A DNA stretch of 64,000 nt from Embiotoca jacksoni. Lineage: Eukaryota > Chordata > Actinopteri > Embiotocidae. The translations under genes were made by a program, and so were the position numbers. Under the pieces are notes generated by a model that did no database searches, was not told the DNA's origin, and worked only from the letters and a program-made list of their open reading frames with translations. Below, in pieces: positions 12,501-22,805 of this stretch. Within the stretch, counting starts at the first letter, position 1. The number at the start of each line of letters is the position of its first letter. The DNA is taken from contig JAKOON010000008.1 of the NCBI GenBank assembly GCA_022577435.1, positions 20,996,501 to 21,060,500 of the forward strand, in the 5' to 3' direction.

Positions 12501-15500
12501 ACACCCATCTGCCTCTGCTCAGCGGCTGAGATGTTGTTGTAAAGATACATCTCCTGGCTGGAGTCACTTTTCCAGAGCACTTGGGCATCATAATGATTTT
12601 TCCCTCCGCAGTGCAGCGCCACCATGTCACCTGCTTTGACATAATACTCTTTGGGTGTCATGGGACACACACCTGCAGAAGAGAGTAAGAAATGCTCTTC
12701 AGTGTGTCGCTGTGTAAAAGCATAATTTGCTTGTGGACTGCTGGAACAAAATGTCAACAAATATAATCATCGCATTGAATCATTTAGAAATGTGGCTGCA
12801 GTACGCCAGGAAACGTACAGACAATCTCGCTGTCAATCAACATATCATCAGCATTATGAGCAACATGAGTTAGATGCTTGGTTGTAAACCTTCATATGTT
12901 GTTATGAAGATCCAAGTTCTGCAACATTCAAAGTTTGGTTGTGTCTCAATCTTTGTGATGGGGAAAGAGGCTGAAAATAGTTAATTTTAGCCTCAGTTAT
13001 TGATTGGTTAATATGCTTTCCTGAACTATTAACATTCTGGTTGTTGACCCTTAACCCCTGCAAATTTGAAAAGATTAATAACAGTTTAATTTGAACAAAA
13101 GTTATGTGTTGGTGCTTTATTTGTTTTTGGCTCTTTTTTTGTTGGTCATGTGTCTGTTATTAGTCAATTCCTGTAAGTTTTATCAAACTCCCACATATTA
13201 CATTGATTAGTTTGAATAATGAGCTATCATATTTATCTCCCAAAGAATTCAACATGTATATAATCCATCATAAATCCTAAATAAAACTATTGACATCAAA
13301 ACATCTGGGCATTATATATGTATTTATATATAAATCCTGTGATTCAAATGGCTTTTAATAAAGAATTTATAACTGTCAACCAGTAGAAATGCTACACACT
13401 ACACATCACTGTTTATGATGTGTTAGTAAATGCACTTATTGTAAGTCGCTTTGGATAAAAGCGTCAGCTAAATGAAATGTAATGTAATGTAACATCAATA
13501 ATAGAAGATCTAATAAATAATGTTATATTATAGGTTAAGATGCTCCACAAAGGGAATTAGCAAACTATTCCAGAAGATGATTTAATGGAGTTCCAACGGC
13601 AGTTGAGAATGTCTTTTAGGTAAAGAAAGATGTCAACTTTAAATTTCACATATACAGTTGAAACCAGAAGTTTTACATACACTGTGCAAAAAGACACATA
13701 ACACTTTTTTTTTTCTCACTGTCTGAAGTTAAATCAGACTAAACCTCTCCTGTTTCAGGTCCATTAGGATTACCAAAATTATTTAACTTTTGCTAAATGT
13801 CACAATAATGAGAAAGAGAATATTTTAGAGAATTTTTCATTACTTTCTTCAAGGTCAAAAGTTTACATACAGTTCCTTAGTATTTAGTAGCATTGCCTTT
13901 GAACTGCATGACTTGGGTCAAACGTTTTGGGTATCTTTCCACAAGCTTTTTACAGTACTCTGCTGGAATTCTGGCCCATTCCTCCTGACAGAACTGGTGT
14001 AACTGAGTCAGGTTTGTTGGCCGCCTCGCTCGCACACGCCTTTTCAGATCTGCCCACAAATTTTCGATGGGATTCAGGTCAGGGCTTTGTGATGGCCACT
14101 CCAAGACATTGACTTTGTTGTCCTCAAGCCACTTTTTAACTATTTTGGCAGTATGCTTATGGTCATTGTCCATTTGGAAGACCCATTTGTGCCCAAGTTT
14201 TAGCTTCCTAGCTGATGTCCTGAGATGTTGCCTTAATATTTCCAGGTAATGTTCTTTCTTCATGATGCCGTCTATTTTATGAAGAGCTCCAGTTCCTGCT
14301 GCAGCAAAACAGCCCCACAACATGATGCTGCCACCTCCATGCTTCACAGTTGGGATGGTGTTTTCAGGTCTACAAGCTTCCCCCTTTTTCCTCCAAATGT
14401 AACGGTGGTCATTATGGCCAAACAGCTCCACTTTAGTTTCATCAGACCACAGGACATGTCTCCAGAAGTTAAGGTCTTTGTCTTGGTGTCTTTTTGCAAA
14501 CTGTAATCTGGCTTTTTTATGTTTCTTTAGGAGTAATGGCTTCCTTCTTGCTGAGTAGCCTTTCAGCCCATGTCGGTGCAGGACTCGTTTTACTGTGGAT
14601 AATGACACTTTCTTACCAGCTTCAGTCATCATCTTCACAAGGTCTTTAGCTTTTGTTCTGGGGTTGATTTGCACATGTCGGACCAAAACACGTTCATCTC
14701 TGGGACACAAGAGCCCGTCTCCTTCCTGAGCGGTGTGATGGCTGGACATTCCCATGTTTATACTTGCGTATAATTGTTTGCACAGATGAACGTGGCACCT
14801 TCAAGCATCTGGAAATTGCACCCAAGGATGAACCAGACTTGTGGAGCTCCATGATTCTCTCCCTGATTTCTTGGCTGATTTCTTTTGACTTTCCCATGAT
14901 TTCAAACAAGGAAGCAGAGTGTTTGAGGTGTGGCCTTAAAATACATCCCCAGGTGTGCCTTCAATTAACTCACATGTTGTCAATTAACCTATCAGGAGCT
15001 TCAAAAGCCATGACATCATCATCTGGGCTTGCCCACATTGTTTAAAGACATAGTACTTTTGGTGTATGTAAACTTTTGACCTCAAAGAAAGTAAAATAAA
15101 ATTCTCTAAGAAATTCTCTTTCTCATTATTGTGACATGTAGCAAAAGTTAAATAATTTTGGTAATCCTAACAGACCTGAAACAGGAGAGGTTTAGTCTGA
15201 TTTAACTTCAGACAGTGAGGAAAAAAAGTGTTGTGTGTCTTTTTGCACAGTGTATGTAAACTTCTGGTTTCAACTGTAGCTACTGTCACAACCATCACCA
15301 CCACCATACTGATGAAGCATGAAGCCAGTGAAACATACAAAGGACGAGCTGCAGGGAAACCATGGAGAGAGTAAAATGATTAAACAGTAACTTAAACAGT
15401 CATTAATAGTAACAGATGTCAGTCACTTGATTCTGGCTCAAATACGAGGTGTGGTCAAAAAGTTTGAAGACCGTTCCTGTTGCCCTCGAACATCGATGGA

Positions 15501-18500
15501 GTAAGTAAGCTTTAAGTATCCCAAGTTACATTACTTGATCAACATCAGCACCTGTGTTACACACATTTGTGTGACCACCGTACAAGCGCAGTTGGCGCTC
15601 ACCATGGAGTTGAGCAGGGAGCACTCAATAAATTATGTGTCAAAACTCCCTTTAGACCCTTTAGAAAACCTGTTGCAATGAAGTAATGAGCCTGGTAAGG
15701 TGTTTTAAGTGGCATTCAGGTTTACAAAGGGGCAGAACGTCAATGTCCAAAACCAAAGACAGCGCGTTGGGTCAGGAGCATAACCAAGTGTTTTTTTTTT
15801 AACATTCGCAGGGTTGTGGACCGTGAATTTGTCTCTCGGGGTCAAACACTCAACGTCGAGTTCTACTGTGACCGTCTGAGGCGTCTGAGGGAAAACATTC
15901 AGTGCGAACGACCTGAATGGTGGCACGATAGCAATTTGGTTCTCCAACATGGCAATGCACCCACTTAACGTGAGTTTTTTCACCTGCACAATGGATGCTA
16001 TCTCTTTCTGCCAGATTTGGCTTCCTATGACTTCTTTCTGTTAACCCCAAATTTTTTAACAAAATTTGATGTGCTATCCCTATTTTCAGCTCCATTGTCC
16101 AAACCCCACACACACACCAGTGGTCAACAAAACGTGTGCAACACAGGTGCTGATATCGATCAAGCAACACAACTTAGAATACTTACTAAAGTTATCTCTC
16201 CCCCTGCTTCGTGCACATGACTGTGTGGCGCTCTTGGTCATTCACAACAGGAACAGTCTCTGAACTTTTTGATTGCACCTCCTACAACGCTAAAATGATG
16301 AAAAGTCATTTAAATATTTGATTGACAACAACAACAAAAAAATATTTGCTTATATTTTGTTGACTAAAAATTTAAGCAATAATGAAAATCATTCAAAAAG
16401 CAAAACTCGGCATACCTTTCTGGGTCAGAGTGATGTTGACAGACTTTGGGTATTGATTGTCACGTAGCAGTCTACACGTATATTGTTTCGACAGATCTTC
16501 CTCTAACACTTCTTTGAAGACTAGAGAAGCTGTCATCCTTTTAGAATCATCATTGCTGTGTAGGACAGGATGTGAAGGAGGGTAACAAGCTATTTTATAG
16601 GTGTGATGAGTGTTTATGTGACACTTTCACCACTTTCACACATTTTCACTACTAAACTTGCATAACTAAAGCGTGTACATGTGAGTCCAGTCTTACCATG
16701 TTTCTTTGTAGAAAACCCTTGAGCTTTCTGTTGTGGTCACAAATGACCTTTCAATCAACCAGAAGAGCGAATGCTGGCATGAAAACGTTTCAGCTACACA
16801 ATCAATCACCTTTGTTGAACCTAGATGTAGAAATTTATACAAAAATTAAAGTAAGAGTGCAGACAGGCGGTAAATGTTTGTATCCATGCTGCATATATGA
16901 AACTCACCCAGCTCTACATCAAATACTTCACCCTCACGTGGTGAAGCGATAACTGCATGTTTCTGTTCTTTTTCTGCGCATGAATGAAGAACATACTTTA
17001 CCAATTCTGTTGCATTTGAACTTCTGTAAAAAATAAAGGTACTAAAGAAGTGTTTTTCTTACCATTTGGTTGGACATCAAGTACCACATTAAGGGTCTCA
17101 TTATATATTTGACCATGATACAGATAATGCTTGATGCAGGTGTAATTGCCGCTGTCATTCTTGTTCACAATCCCGAAGTAATGGTCACTTGGTGATGACT
17201 CGTTCTCGTGACATAGAAAATGAAATTGGAAATTTAAGCAAAAATTTGCTAATGCATATGCTAAAATTTGGTAAAACATTCCAACCCTGCAACAATATTA
17301 TACAATCCGATCTCATTCACACTAAAAATCTGCTGTGTTTTAATACCTTGTACCATGTGGTGCCATTCCTGGTAATATTAGGGGTATGTACATAAAGCAC
17401 ATCGGGGCATTTCAGTGTGCATGACTCGTTTGTGTAACACGTTTGGAGGTGCTGGGTAGTCTCGTCATACTCTCTGGACTGTGTTCTGTACACTGTCAGC
17501 CTGAACCAGGACTGGTGGCTCCTGCCATGTCATTAAAGAGGGTTAATGCGTGTAAGCTATGCTAAGGTCAAATTATTTTCACATCAGTTTCATTAGGACC
17601 AGCTGACTTTGCCATTTATTAGTTGAGGAATGTTTGGATCTTACCTGAGAAAACATGAGTAATTCCCCTGATGGTTCACAGACGCACTGAGAATCACAAG
17701 GCTGTTCCCATGAACCACCACACCCATCTGCCTCTGCTCAGCGGCTGAGATGTTGTTGTAAAGATACATCTCCTGGCTGGAGTCACTTTTCCAGAGCACT
17801 TGGGCATCATAATGATTTTTCCCTCCGCAGTGCAGCGCCACCATGTCACCTGCTTTGACATAATACTCTTTGGGTGTCATGGGACACACACCTGCAGAAG
17901 AGAGTAAGAAATGCTCTTCAGTGTGTCACTGTGTAAAAGCATAATTTGCTTGTGGACTGCTGGAACAAAATGTCAACAAATATAATCATCGCATTGAATC
18001 ATTTAGAAATGTGGCTGCAGTACGCCAGGAAACGTACAGACAATCTCGCTGTCAATCAACATATCATCAGCATTATGAGCAACATGAGTTAGATGCTTGG
18101 TTGTAAACCTTCATATGTTGTTATGAAGATCCAAGTTCTGCAACATTCAAAGTTTGGTTGTGTCTCAATCTTTGTGATGGGGAAAGAGGCTGAAAATAGT
18201 TAATTTTAGCCTCAGTTATTGATTGGTTAATATGCTTTCCTGAACTATTAACATTCTGGTTGTTGACCCTTAACCCCTGCAAATTTGAAAAGATTAATAA
18301 CAGTTTAATTTGAACAAAAGTTATGTGTTTGCGCTTTATTTGTTTTTGGCTCTTTTTTTGTTGGTCATGTGTCTGTTATTAGTCAATTCCTGTAAGTTTT
18401 ATCAAACTCCCACATGTTACATCGATTAGTTTGAGTAATGAGCTATCATATTTATCTCCCAAAGAATTCAACATGTATATAATCCATCATAAATCCTAAA

Positions 18501-19093
18501 ATAAAACTATTGACATCAAAACATCTGGGTATTATATATGTGTAAATATAAATCCTGTGATTCAAATGGCTTTTAATAAAGAATTTATAACTGTCAACCA
18601 GTAGAAATGCTACACACTACACATCACTGTTTATGATGTGTTAGTAAATGCACTTATTGTAAGTCGCTTTGGATAAAAGCGTCAGCTAAATGAAATGTAA
18701 TGTAATGTAACATCAATAATAGAAGATCTAATAAATAATGTTATATTATAGGTTAAGATGCTCCACAAAGGGAAATTAGCAAACTATTCCAGAAGTAGCC
18801 TGCTTTGTAAACTAATTACAATTAGCTCCATATAAATTATCAGCTGGGAAATTAGTCAAGCATGAATGCATTAATAATTGTAATATTATAATATAACATT
18901 CAAAAATTTGTCATTGAGCATTATGAGAACTCAAACTTTTTTAACTTTATAATTTGATGCGAACTGTACTTAATTTATTGTCCAGAACTTGTCTTTAACT
19001 GATGATACTGCTGTAATTGAAACACCTTAAAACTATTCTCTTACCTGATAAAAGTGTGAGGAGGAAGAGCAGAGGGACCGTTATGATAACCAT
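9545..19093 (-). CDS. IL-1 receptor family gene (IL1R1/IL1RL1/IL18R1-like) with internally duplicated ectodomain exons
   Basis: Cell-surface cytokine receptor with a TIR domain. Signal exon: 19093-19045 (MVIITVPLLFLLTLLS). Copy B Ig exons: 17891-17645, 17521-17347, 17204-17063, 16973-16908, 16820-16697, 16555-16416. Copy A Ig exons: 12672-12426, 12302-12128, 11985-11844, 11754-11689, 11601-11478, 11336-11197. Then TM 10360-10217 and TIR 10095-9943 and 9855-9545. Joining all of these gives 2445 nt (814 aa, six Ig domains); omitting copy B gives 1551 nt (516 aa). Both keep frame because each Ig block is 894 nt and starts and ends in phase 1. TIR box 1 is SYDAYLM, box 2 GYHLCLYERDVLPGK and box 3 FWKQLRYYLP. 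Copy B's own TM exon lacks a donor and holds a Tc1 element, giving a possible third, TIR-less form. The family is certain; which IL-1R paralogue is not. Position before il18rap would fit IL18R1, while the juxtamembrane FKVDIFLYLRD resembles IL1R1. Confidence 0.85.
10457..11062 (+). mobile_element. Internally deleted mariner-like element in intron of copy A
   Basis: Flanked by TA dinucleotides (10455-10456 and 11063-11064). The terminal inverted repeats are imperfect: CGAGGTGTGGTCAAAAAGTT at the left against GGAGGTGCAATCAAAAAGTT (reverse complement) at the right. Plus-strand fragments show mariner transposase: CFKWHSGLQRGRTSM (helix-turn-helix region) and DREFVSRGQTLNVEFY followed by LQHGNAPT, where mariners have a catalytic HxDNAPxH. 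The catalytic Asp is Gly, and most of the ORF is missing, so it is dead. Confidence 0.8.
13435..13495 (+). repeat. Teleost retroposon tail sequence (copy A)
   Basis: The words TGTAAGTCGCTTTGGATAAA and AGCGTCAGCTAAATGAAATG followed by repeated TAATG are a common 3' tail of teleost SINE/LINE retroposons. The same tail occurs at 18654-18714 in copy B, so insertion predates the duplication. Confidence 0.6.
13577..13591. other. Duplication junction with 15-bp filler
   Basis: Copy A ends at 13576. The 15 bases ATGATTTAATGGAGT match neither flank, and copy B starts at 13592 (tccaacggcagttgag), inside the TM exon. The junction therefore removes the last ~10 bases of the copy B TM exon and its GTAAGA donor, which are intact in copy A at 10217-10226. 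Confidence 0.85.
13655..15276 (-). mobile_element. Tc1-like DNA transposon, 1.62 kb, with TA target duplication
   Basis: Ends are CAGTTGAAACCAGAAG and its inverse CTTCTGGTTTCAACTG, flanked by TA on both sides (13653-13654 and 15277-15278). Each terminal inverted repeat is about 200 bp and holds an inner and an outer 'gtttacata' transposase-binding-like repeat, the IR/DR layout known from fish Tc1 elements. It lies only in copy B, so it inserted after the tandem duplication. The insertion site in the TM exon is matched in copy A by uninterrupted CACATATATAGCTATTG. Confidence 0.96.
13877..14909 (-). pseudogene. Tc1 transposase, one frameshift
   Basis: DD34E-type transposase in two overlapping frames: an N-terminal paired-like helix-turn-helix part (14909-14694, starting MFEIMGKSKEISQEIRERI) and the rest (to 13877, ending QFKGNATKY). 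All catalytic residues are visible: Asp in WSDETKVE, Asp in FQMDNDHKH and Glu in SPDLNPIENLW. Frames change between about 14694 and 14755, around SGRRRALVSQ, where other fish Tc1 copies read straight through. A single small indel therefore seems to be the only coding lesion, and the element is probably young but not autonomous. Confidence 0.9.
15167..15348 (-). CDS. Putative alternative 3' terminal exon: TM segment plus Tc1-encoded tail (TIR-less isoform)
   Basis: Reading the copy B TM exon from its normal acceptor at 15348 gives a hydrophobic stretch (SLASCFISMVVVMVVVTVA), then enters the Tc1 inverted repeat in frame. About 36 transposon-encoded residues follow (starting TVETRSLHTLCKKTH) before a TAG at 15169-15167. 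Joined to the signal exon and the six copy B Ig exons, the CDS is 1125 nt (374 aa): three Ig domains, one TM segment, no TIR. That is the layout of a decoy receptor such as IL1R2. No polyadenylation site was confirmed, so use of this exon is inference; the frame is directly visible. Confidence 0.5.
15445..16282 (+). mobile_element. Mariner-like element remnant in copy B (longer than copy A's)
   Basis: Same insertion site and ends as the copy A remnant, flanked by TA. It keeps about 230 bp that copy A lacks, between GGATGCT and GCTCTTGGTC, including a piece reading LPDLASYDFFLL, which corresponds to the third catalytic motif of mariner transposases. The second catalytic motif is still mutated (QHGNAP). 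It inserted before the tandem duplication. Confidence 0.8.
18654..18714 (+). repeat. Teleost retroposon tail sequence (copy B)
   Basis: Counterpart of 13435-13495, with the same GTAAGTCGCTTTGGATAAAA core and TAATG tail. Confidence 0.6.
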
Positions 19094-19539
19094 CTTTCCC
19101 AAACTCTCGGCAGCGTCGACAAAAACGATCAAACTGCCCGAAGATACCTTCTGCTAAAAGTTTCCTAATCTGTTCACGTCAGACTGTGATGATGAAAAAT
19201 AAAACTTGTGGAAGAGCACCACGTGGTGGCACCAGAACATTCCGGATTCCCCCTAAAATGTTTCTTTTCTAGATATTATTAGTCTGTCATGATATTGTTT
19301 TTAATAGGCTACAACACGTCATTAGAATAATCTGTTTACTCCATGAAGATAAAAAAGAAACTGTAACTTTAAAATATCCTTTGTTGTAGCTTCGTTTCAT
19401 CCGCAATAACTGAGGCAAGAACGACGCAGCAGGGCGCTCAGAGAAACCCACCTTGATGCGCGCTCTGCAGGTGTAGAGCAGCTTTACACAACCATTGACA
19501 ACAGAATGACATTGACTCATTTAGTCCGAGTGGTAGGAG

Positions 19540-21050
19540 CTCCAACCACCAACCTTTGTATACCACATGTCAACAACAAGGCAATCCAAAGTGCTTCACA
19601 TAAAACCATTAAAAGCATCAAAACATAAGGCGAAAGAAAAGGACATTTAAAGACAATTAAAACGGCGATTAAAACATTAAAAACAGTCATTAAAACATTA
19701 AGCAAGCTAAAAATAGCATAAAAGTTACAGTGCAATTTAAAACATCCTCAAATCTGGTTCAGTGAAAGTCAGCAGCAAACAGAAAAGTCTTTAGTCTTGA
19801 TTTAAAGGAGCTGAGGCTCTCAGCAGACCTGCAGGTTTCTGGGACTTTGTTCCAGATATGTTGAGCAGAAAAACTGAACACTGCTTCTCCATGTTTAGTT
19901 CTCATTGAGAACAGGAAGGAAGACCCAGAAGACCTGAGAGGTCTGGATGGGTCATAGCAGCAGATCAGAAATGTATTTTGGCCCTAAACCATTCAGTGCT
20001 TTATAAACCAACAGCAGGATTTTAAAGTTCAATTCAATTCAATTCAACTTCATTTATATAGCGCCAAGTCACAACATAGGTTATTTCATGGCACTTAACA
20101 CATTAAAGTCCTTACAACAAGACGTTACAATATTATACAGAGAAACCCAACAAATCAACAAAGTTGACTCTTTGTTGGACAGGAAGCCAGTGTAAAGATC
20201 TTAGAAATGGAGTGATGTGATCCACTTTCCTGGTCTTAGTGAGGACTCGAGCTGCAGCTGTCCGATTTTTACAGAGACCTGTAAACACACCGTTACAGTA
20301 GAGTCTACTGAAGATGAACACATGGACACGTTTTTCCAAATCCTGTTGAGACATAAATTCTCTAATCCTTGATATATTCTTCAGGTGATAGTAGGCTGAT
20401 TTTGTAATTGTCTTAATATGGCTGTTCAGATTGAGGTCTGAGTCCATGACTACACCTAGATTTCTGGCTCGGTTTGTGGCACTGACTGCTTGTCTAATTT
20501 TCAGAATTTTGTCAGTAAAAAGGAGGCAAATTGATTGCAGGCCCAGGTGGACTGGAGCTCAGCAGCTACTGACACTGGAGGGTTTGTTAGCCTGTCGACG
20601 GTAGCAAATAAGGCCCTTGTATTGTTATTGCTTTTGGTAATGATGTCAGAGAAGAAGGACTGCCTTGCATTTCTCAGTTCCACATTATAACTGCAAAGTC
20701 TCTCTTTATACATGTCACAGTGAGCCTGGAGATTTGTTTTTCGCCACCTGCGCTCAGCTTTTCGACACTCTCTTTTCTCTATTCTGAGTAACGTGGCATT
20801 TCTCCAAGGAGACCTTTGCTTACCAGCGACAACCTTCACTTCAGTGGGTGCAATGGCATCAATAACATTTTTAACTTTAGAATTGAAGCTATCTACAAGC
20901 TCATTGACTGGGATGCCAGAGAGGGCTGGTGTGGAGGAGAACCTCTGAATAAATAGTTCACTGGTGTTTTCAGAGTAACACTTTGTCACGGTCAAAGATA
21001 AAGAGAAAAGGAAATGGAACAAATGCAGTAGAGGAGGAGGAAGATAGCTG
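19540..21050 (-). mobile_element. Degenerate L2-like LINE fragments, minus strand
   Basis: Minus-strand open stretches resemble L2-group non-LTR retrotransposon proteins: 21022-20501 (linker before reverse transcriptase, e.g. SPWRNATLLRIEKRECRKAERRW) and 20447-20133 (reverse-transcriptase C-terminal part, e.g. RVLTKTRKVDHITPFL). A third, stop-ridden C-terminal piece lies at about 20020-19740. Between them is a typical fish LINE 3' end (caattcaattcaacttcatt). At least two broken copies are nested. No intact endonuclease or polymerase remains. Confidence 0.75.
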
Positions 21051-22805
21051 CACTAATTAAAATAGACATTTGATTAGGATCTGAATCTTAAAGCAGGGTG
21101 GATCAGAAAGTTAGCTTTAGTATTTATGTATCAGGCAAAATAATAATTTGTAAAATGTGGATTGTGTGTTTGCTATTACGATTGTTTCATGTTCTCAGGT
21201 CTCTTGGTAAAGATATCACAATCTTAAAGAGACTTGGCTATATACATAAATAAAGTCTATGATTGTATTTTCTAGTAGTGGGTTAAGTCTACAAAAGTTA
21301 CTTTGTCTTATGCCCTCAATCAGACTCATAATTTTACGGTATTAGGTCTATTTTCCCAACTTCCCACAGGTGGAGCTGACAGTGATCAGCTGATCACAAA
21401 TCAATCCACTCAATGATTTGTCTCAACAAAGCTCCGGCAGAGACAGAAATACCACATCACCCTTCTGACTCACAAATAGACATGTGGTTCCCCGAAATCT
21501 CCCCAATACAGAGGAACAACTAACTCAAAGTGGTCACAGATGACTGGTGAGAGTGACATCAGCATCATGTGAGTTAATCTATCATTTATTTTTTAAATGT
21601 CAATTTTGAACACCACATTCTTGTTTTTAAACATTGTTTAGGCCCAAAATAATTTCCAGAAGTCTTTTTCCCAAAACGTAAATACTGAATTAAACCGGGA
21701 TTTGCCAGCTATCCTATCTGAATGAATCCTTGATTTGTTTTCACGAAAGCAGTGGTACATACATTACCATGGAGGTTTATTCTGTACATTTAGTCTGCTA
21801 CAGATCAGGTCAGAGCCAGCCTTGAGCATCTGGGGCCCCACCTCCCATTAAATCCAATCCAATAGTGATTTAATTTACTTATATTCTTCAATTACTTCTT
21901 AATACTTTAGTTTTATTGTTAGTTCCTGAGCTGGTTTCAAATTGCCTTCACGTGCACATATTTTAGCGGCCAGTAGTGGGCAGTGCTGCATTGCAAAATA
22001 ATCCTGCAATAATGAGTGAATAGTGTGAAGCATTTTGGATTACTGCATCTAGAAGGACTATTTCTGTTCACATTAACTTATGTTAGGTCTTAATCAGAAA
22101 CTTATATATGTGCTCATGTGTGCTTTTAAGATGCATTTTGAGGTTGCGGACCTGAAGAAGACATTCAACCACTGCAGTGGACGCTAACAGGAATCAAAAT
22201 AAACAAACAAATAAGAAACTGTTTTTTGTTTGGTGCTGAGCAGGCAGTGTTTCATGGGAAGTGAACAGTGAACCATTGAGTTGATGGGACAGATTTATAA
22301 AAAACATACAGATTAAAAATGTTAACCCTTCCACATATTCATTTTTACTGCTTTAAAAGTACTGGTACAACAAAAACTAGAGGAAAGTGCATTTTTAACA
22401 TTTCTTTCAAATTAGAGCAGCGGATCTGGAGACTTTCCCTGCAGTTCCTACACCTGGCAGCACTTTCTCACAAAAGACATTTTAACATGGCACAGAATGA
22501 AAAACAGATGTGTGAATAATAAAACCGATATTGGCTAATTTTCATTCAGCTGCATCATTTCTCAGGGTCCCAGTATATTTTGCATGCTGGATCATTTTTA
22601 CACCGCCGTGCCTGACTGGGTTTCAAAAGTAAAACACAAACACCTGTGTTTTTGTTTGTTTATTTTGTTTACCAATAATGGCAACTCAAAGTGGTGAAAA
22701 ACACCTATTTGCTCTATGATTTACTCAACCAACCGCTATCACCACCTTAAGAAAGAACATTTTATATGGAAATGTAGGAAAAATATGTTATAGGGATAAA
22801 GAAGG
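21051..22805. other. Intergenic, no gene recognised
   Basis: Part of the 4.9 kb between the two IL-1R-like genes. I see no exon, array or clear element here; the upstream promoter of the middle receptor gene should lie nearer 19094-19540. Confidence 0.5.

Larger units (their letters stand above)
10217..13576 (-). repeat. Tandem duplication unit, copy A (Ig1-Ig3 and TM exons)
   Basis: This segment and 13592-18785 are near-identical over exons and introns at a constant offset of 5219 bp through the exon block; by eye they differ by only a few substitutions per kb. Copy A ends at 13576 (cagaag), where copy B continues into unique sequence at about 18796. It holds all six Ig exons and the intact TM exon with its donor. 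It lacks the signal-peptide exon and the TIR exons, which are single copy. Its mariner remnant is about 230 bp shorter than the one in copy B. Confidence 0.93.
13592..18785 (-). repeat. Tandem duplication unit, copy B (Ig1-Ig3 exons, TM exon broken by Tc1)
   Basis: Contains a second full set of six Ig exons (17891-16416) with open reading frames and intact splice sites, and the same mariner remnant and retroposon tail as copy A. The TM exon begins normally at 15348, is split at a TA by the Tc1 element at 13655-15276, resumes at 13654 and is cut short at 13592. The signal-peptide exon at 19045-19093 lies just upstream and outside the unit. Confidence 0.93.

Noticed and set aside
13927..14506. 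Plus-strand open frames inside the Tc1 element
   Set aside because: Antisense to the transposase coding frame, which carries all family motifs.
10217..18785. Uncollapsed haplotypes as the explanation of the duplication
   Set aside because: Not excluded, but less likely: the unit has one defined internal joint with filler, copy-specific Tc1 and a copy-specific deletion, and unique signal and TIR exons on its two sides.
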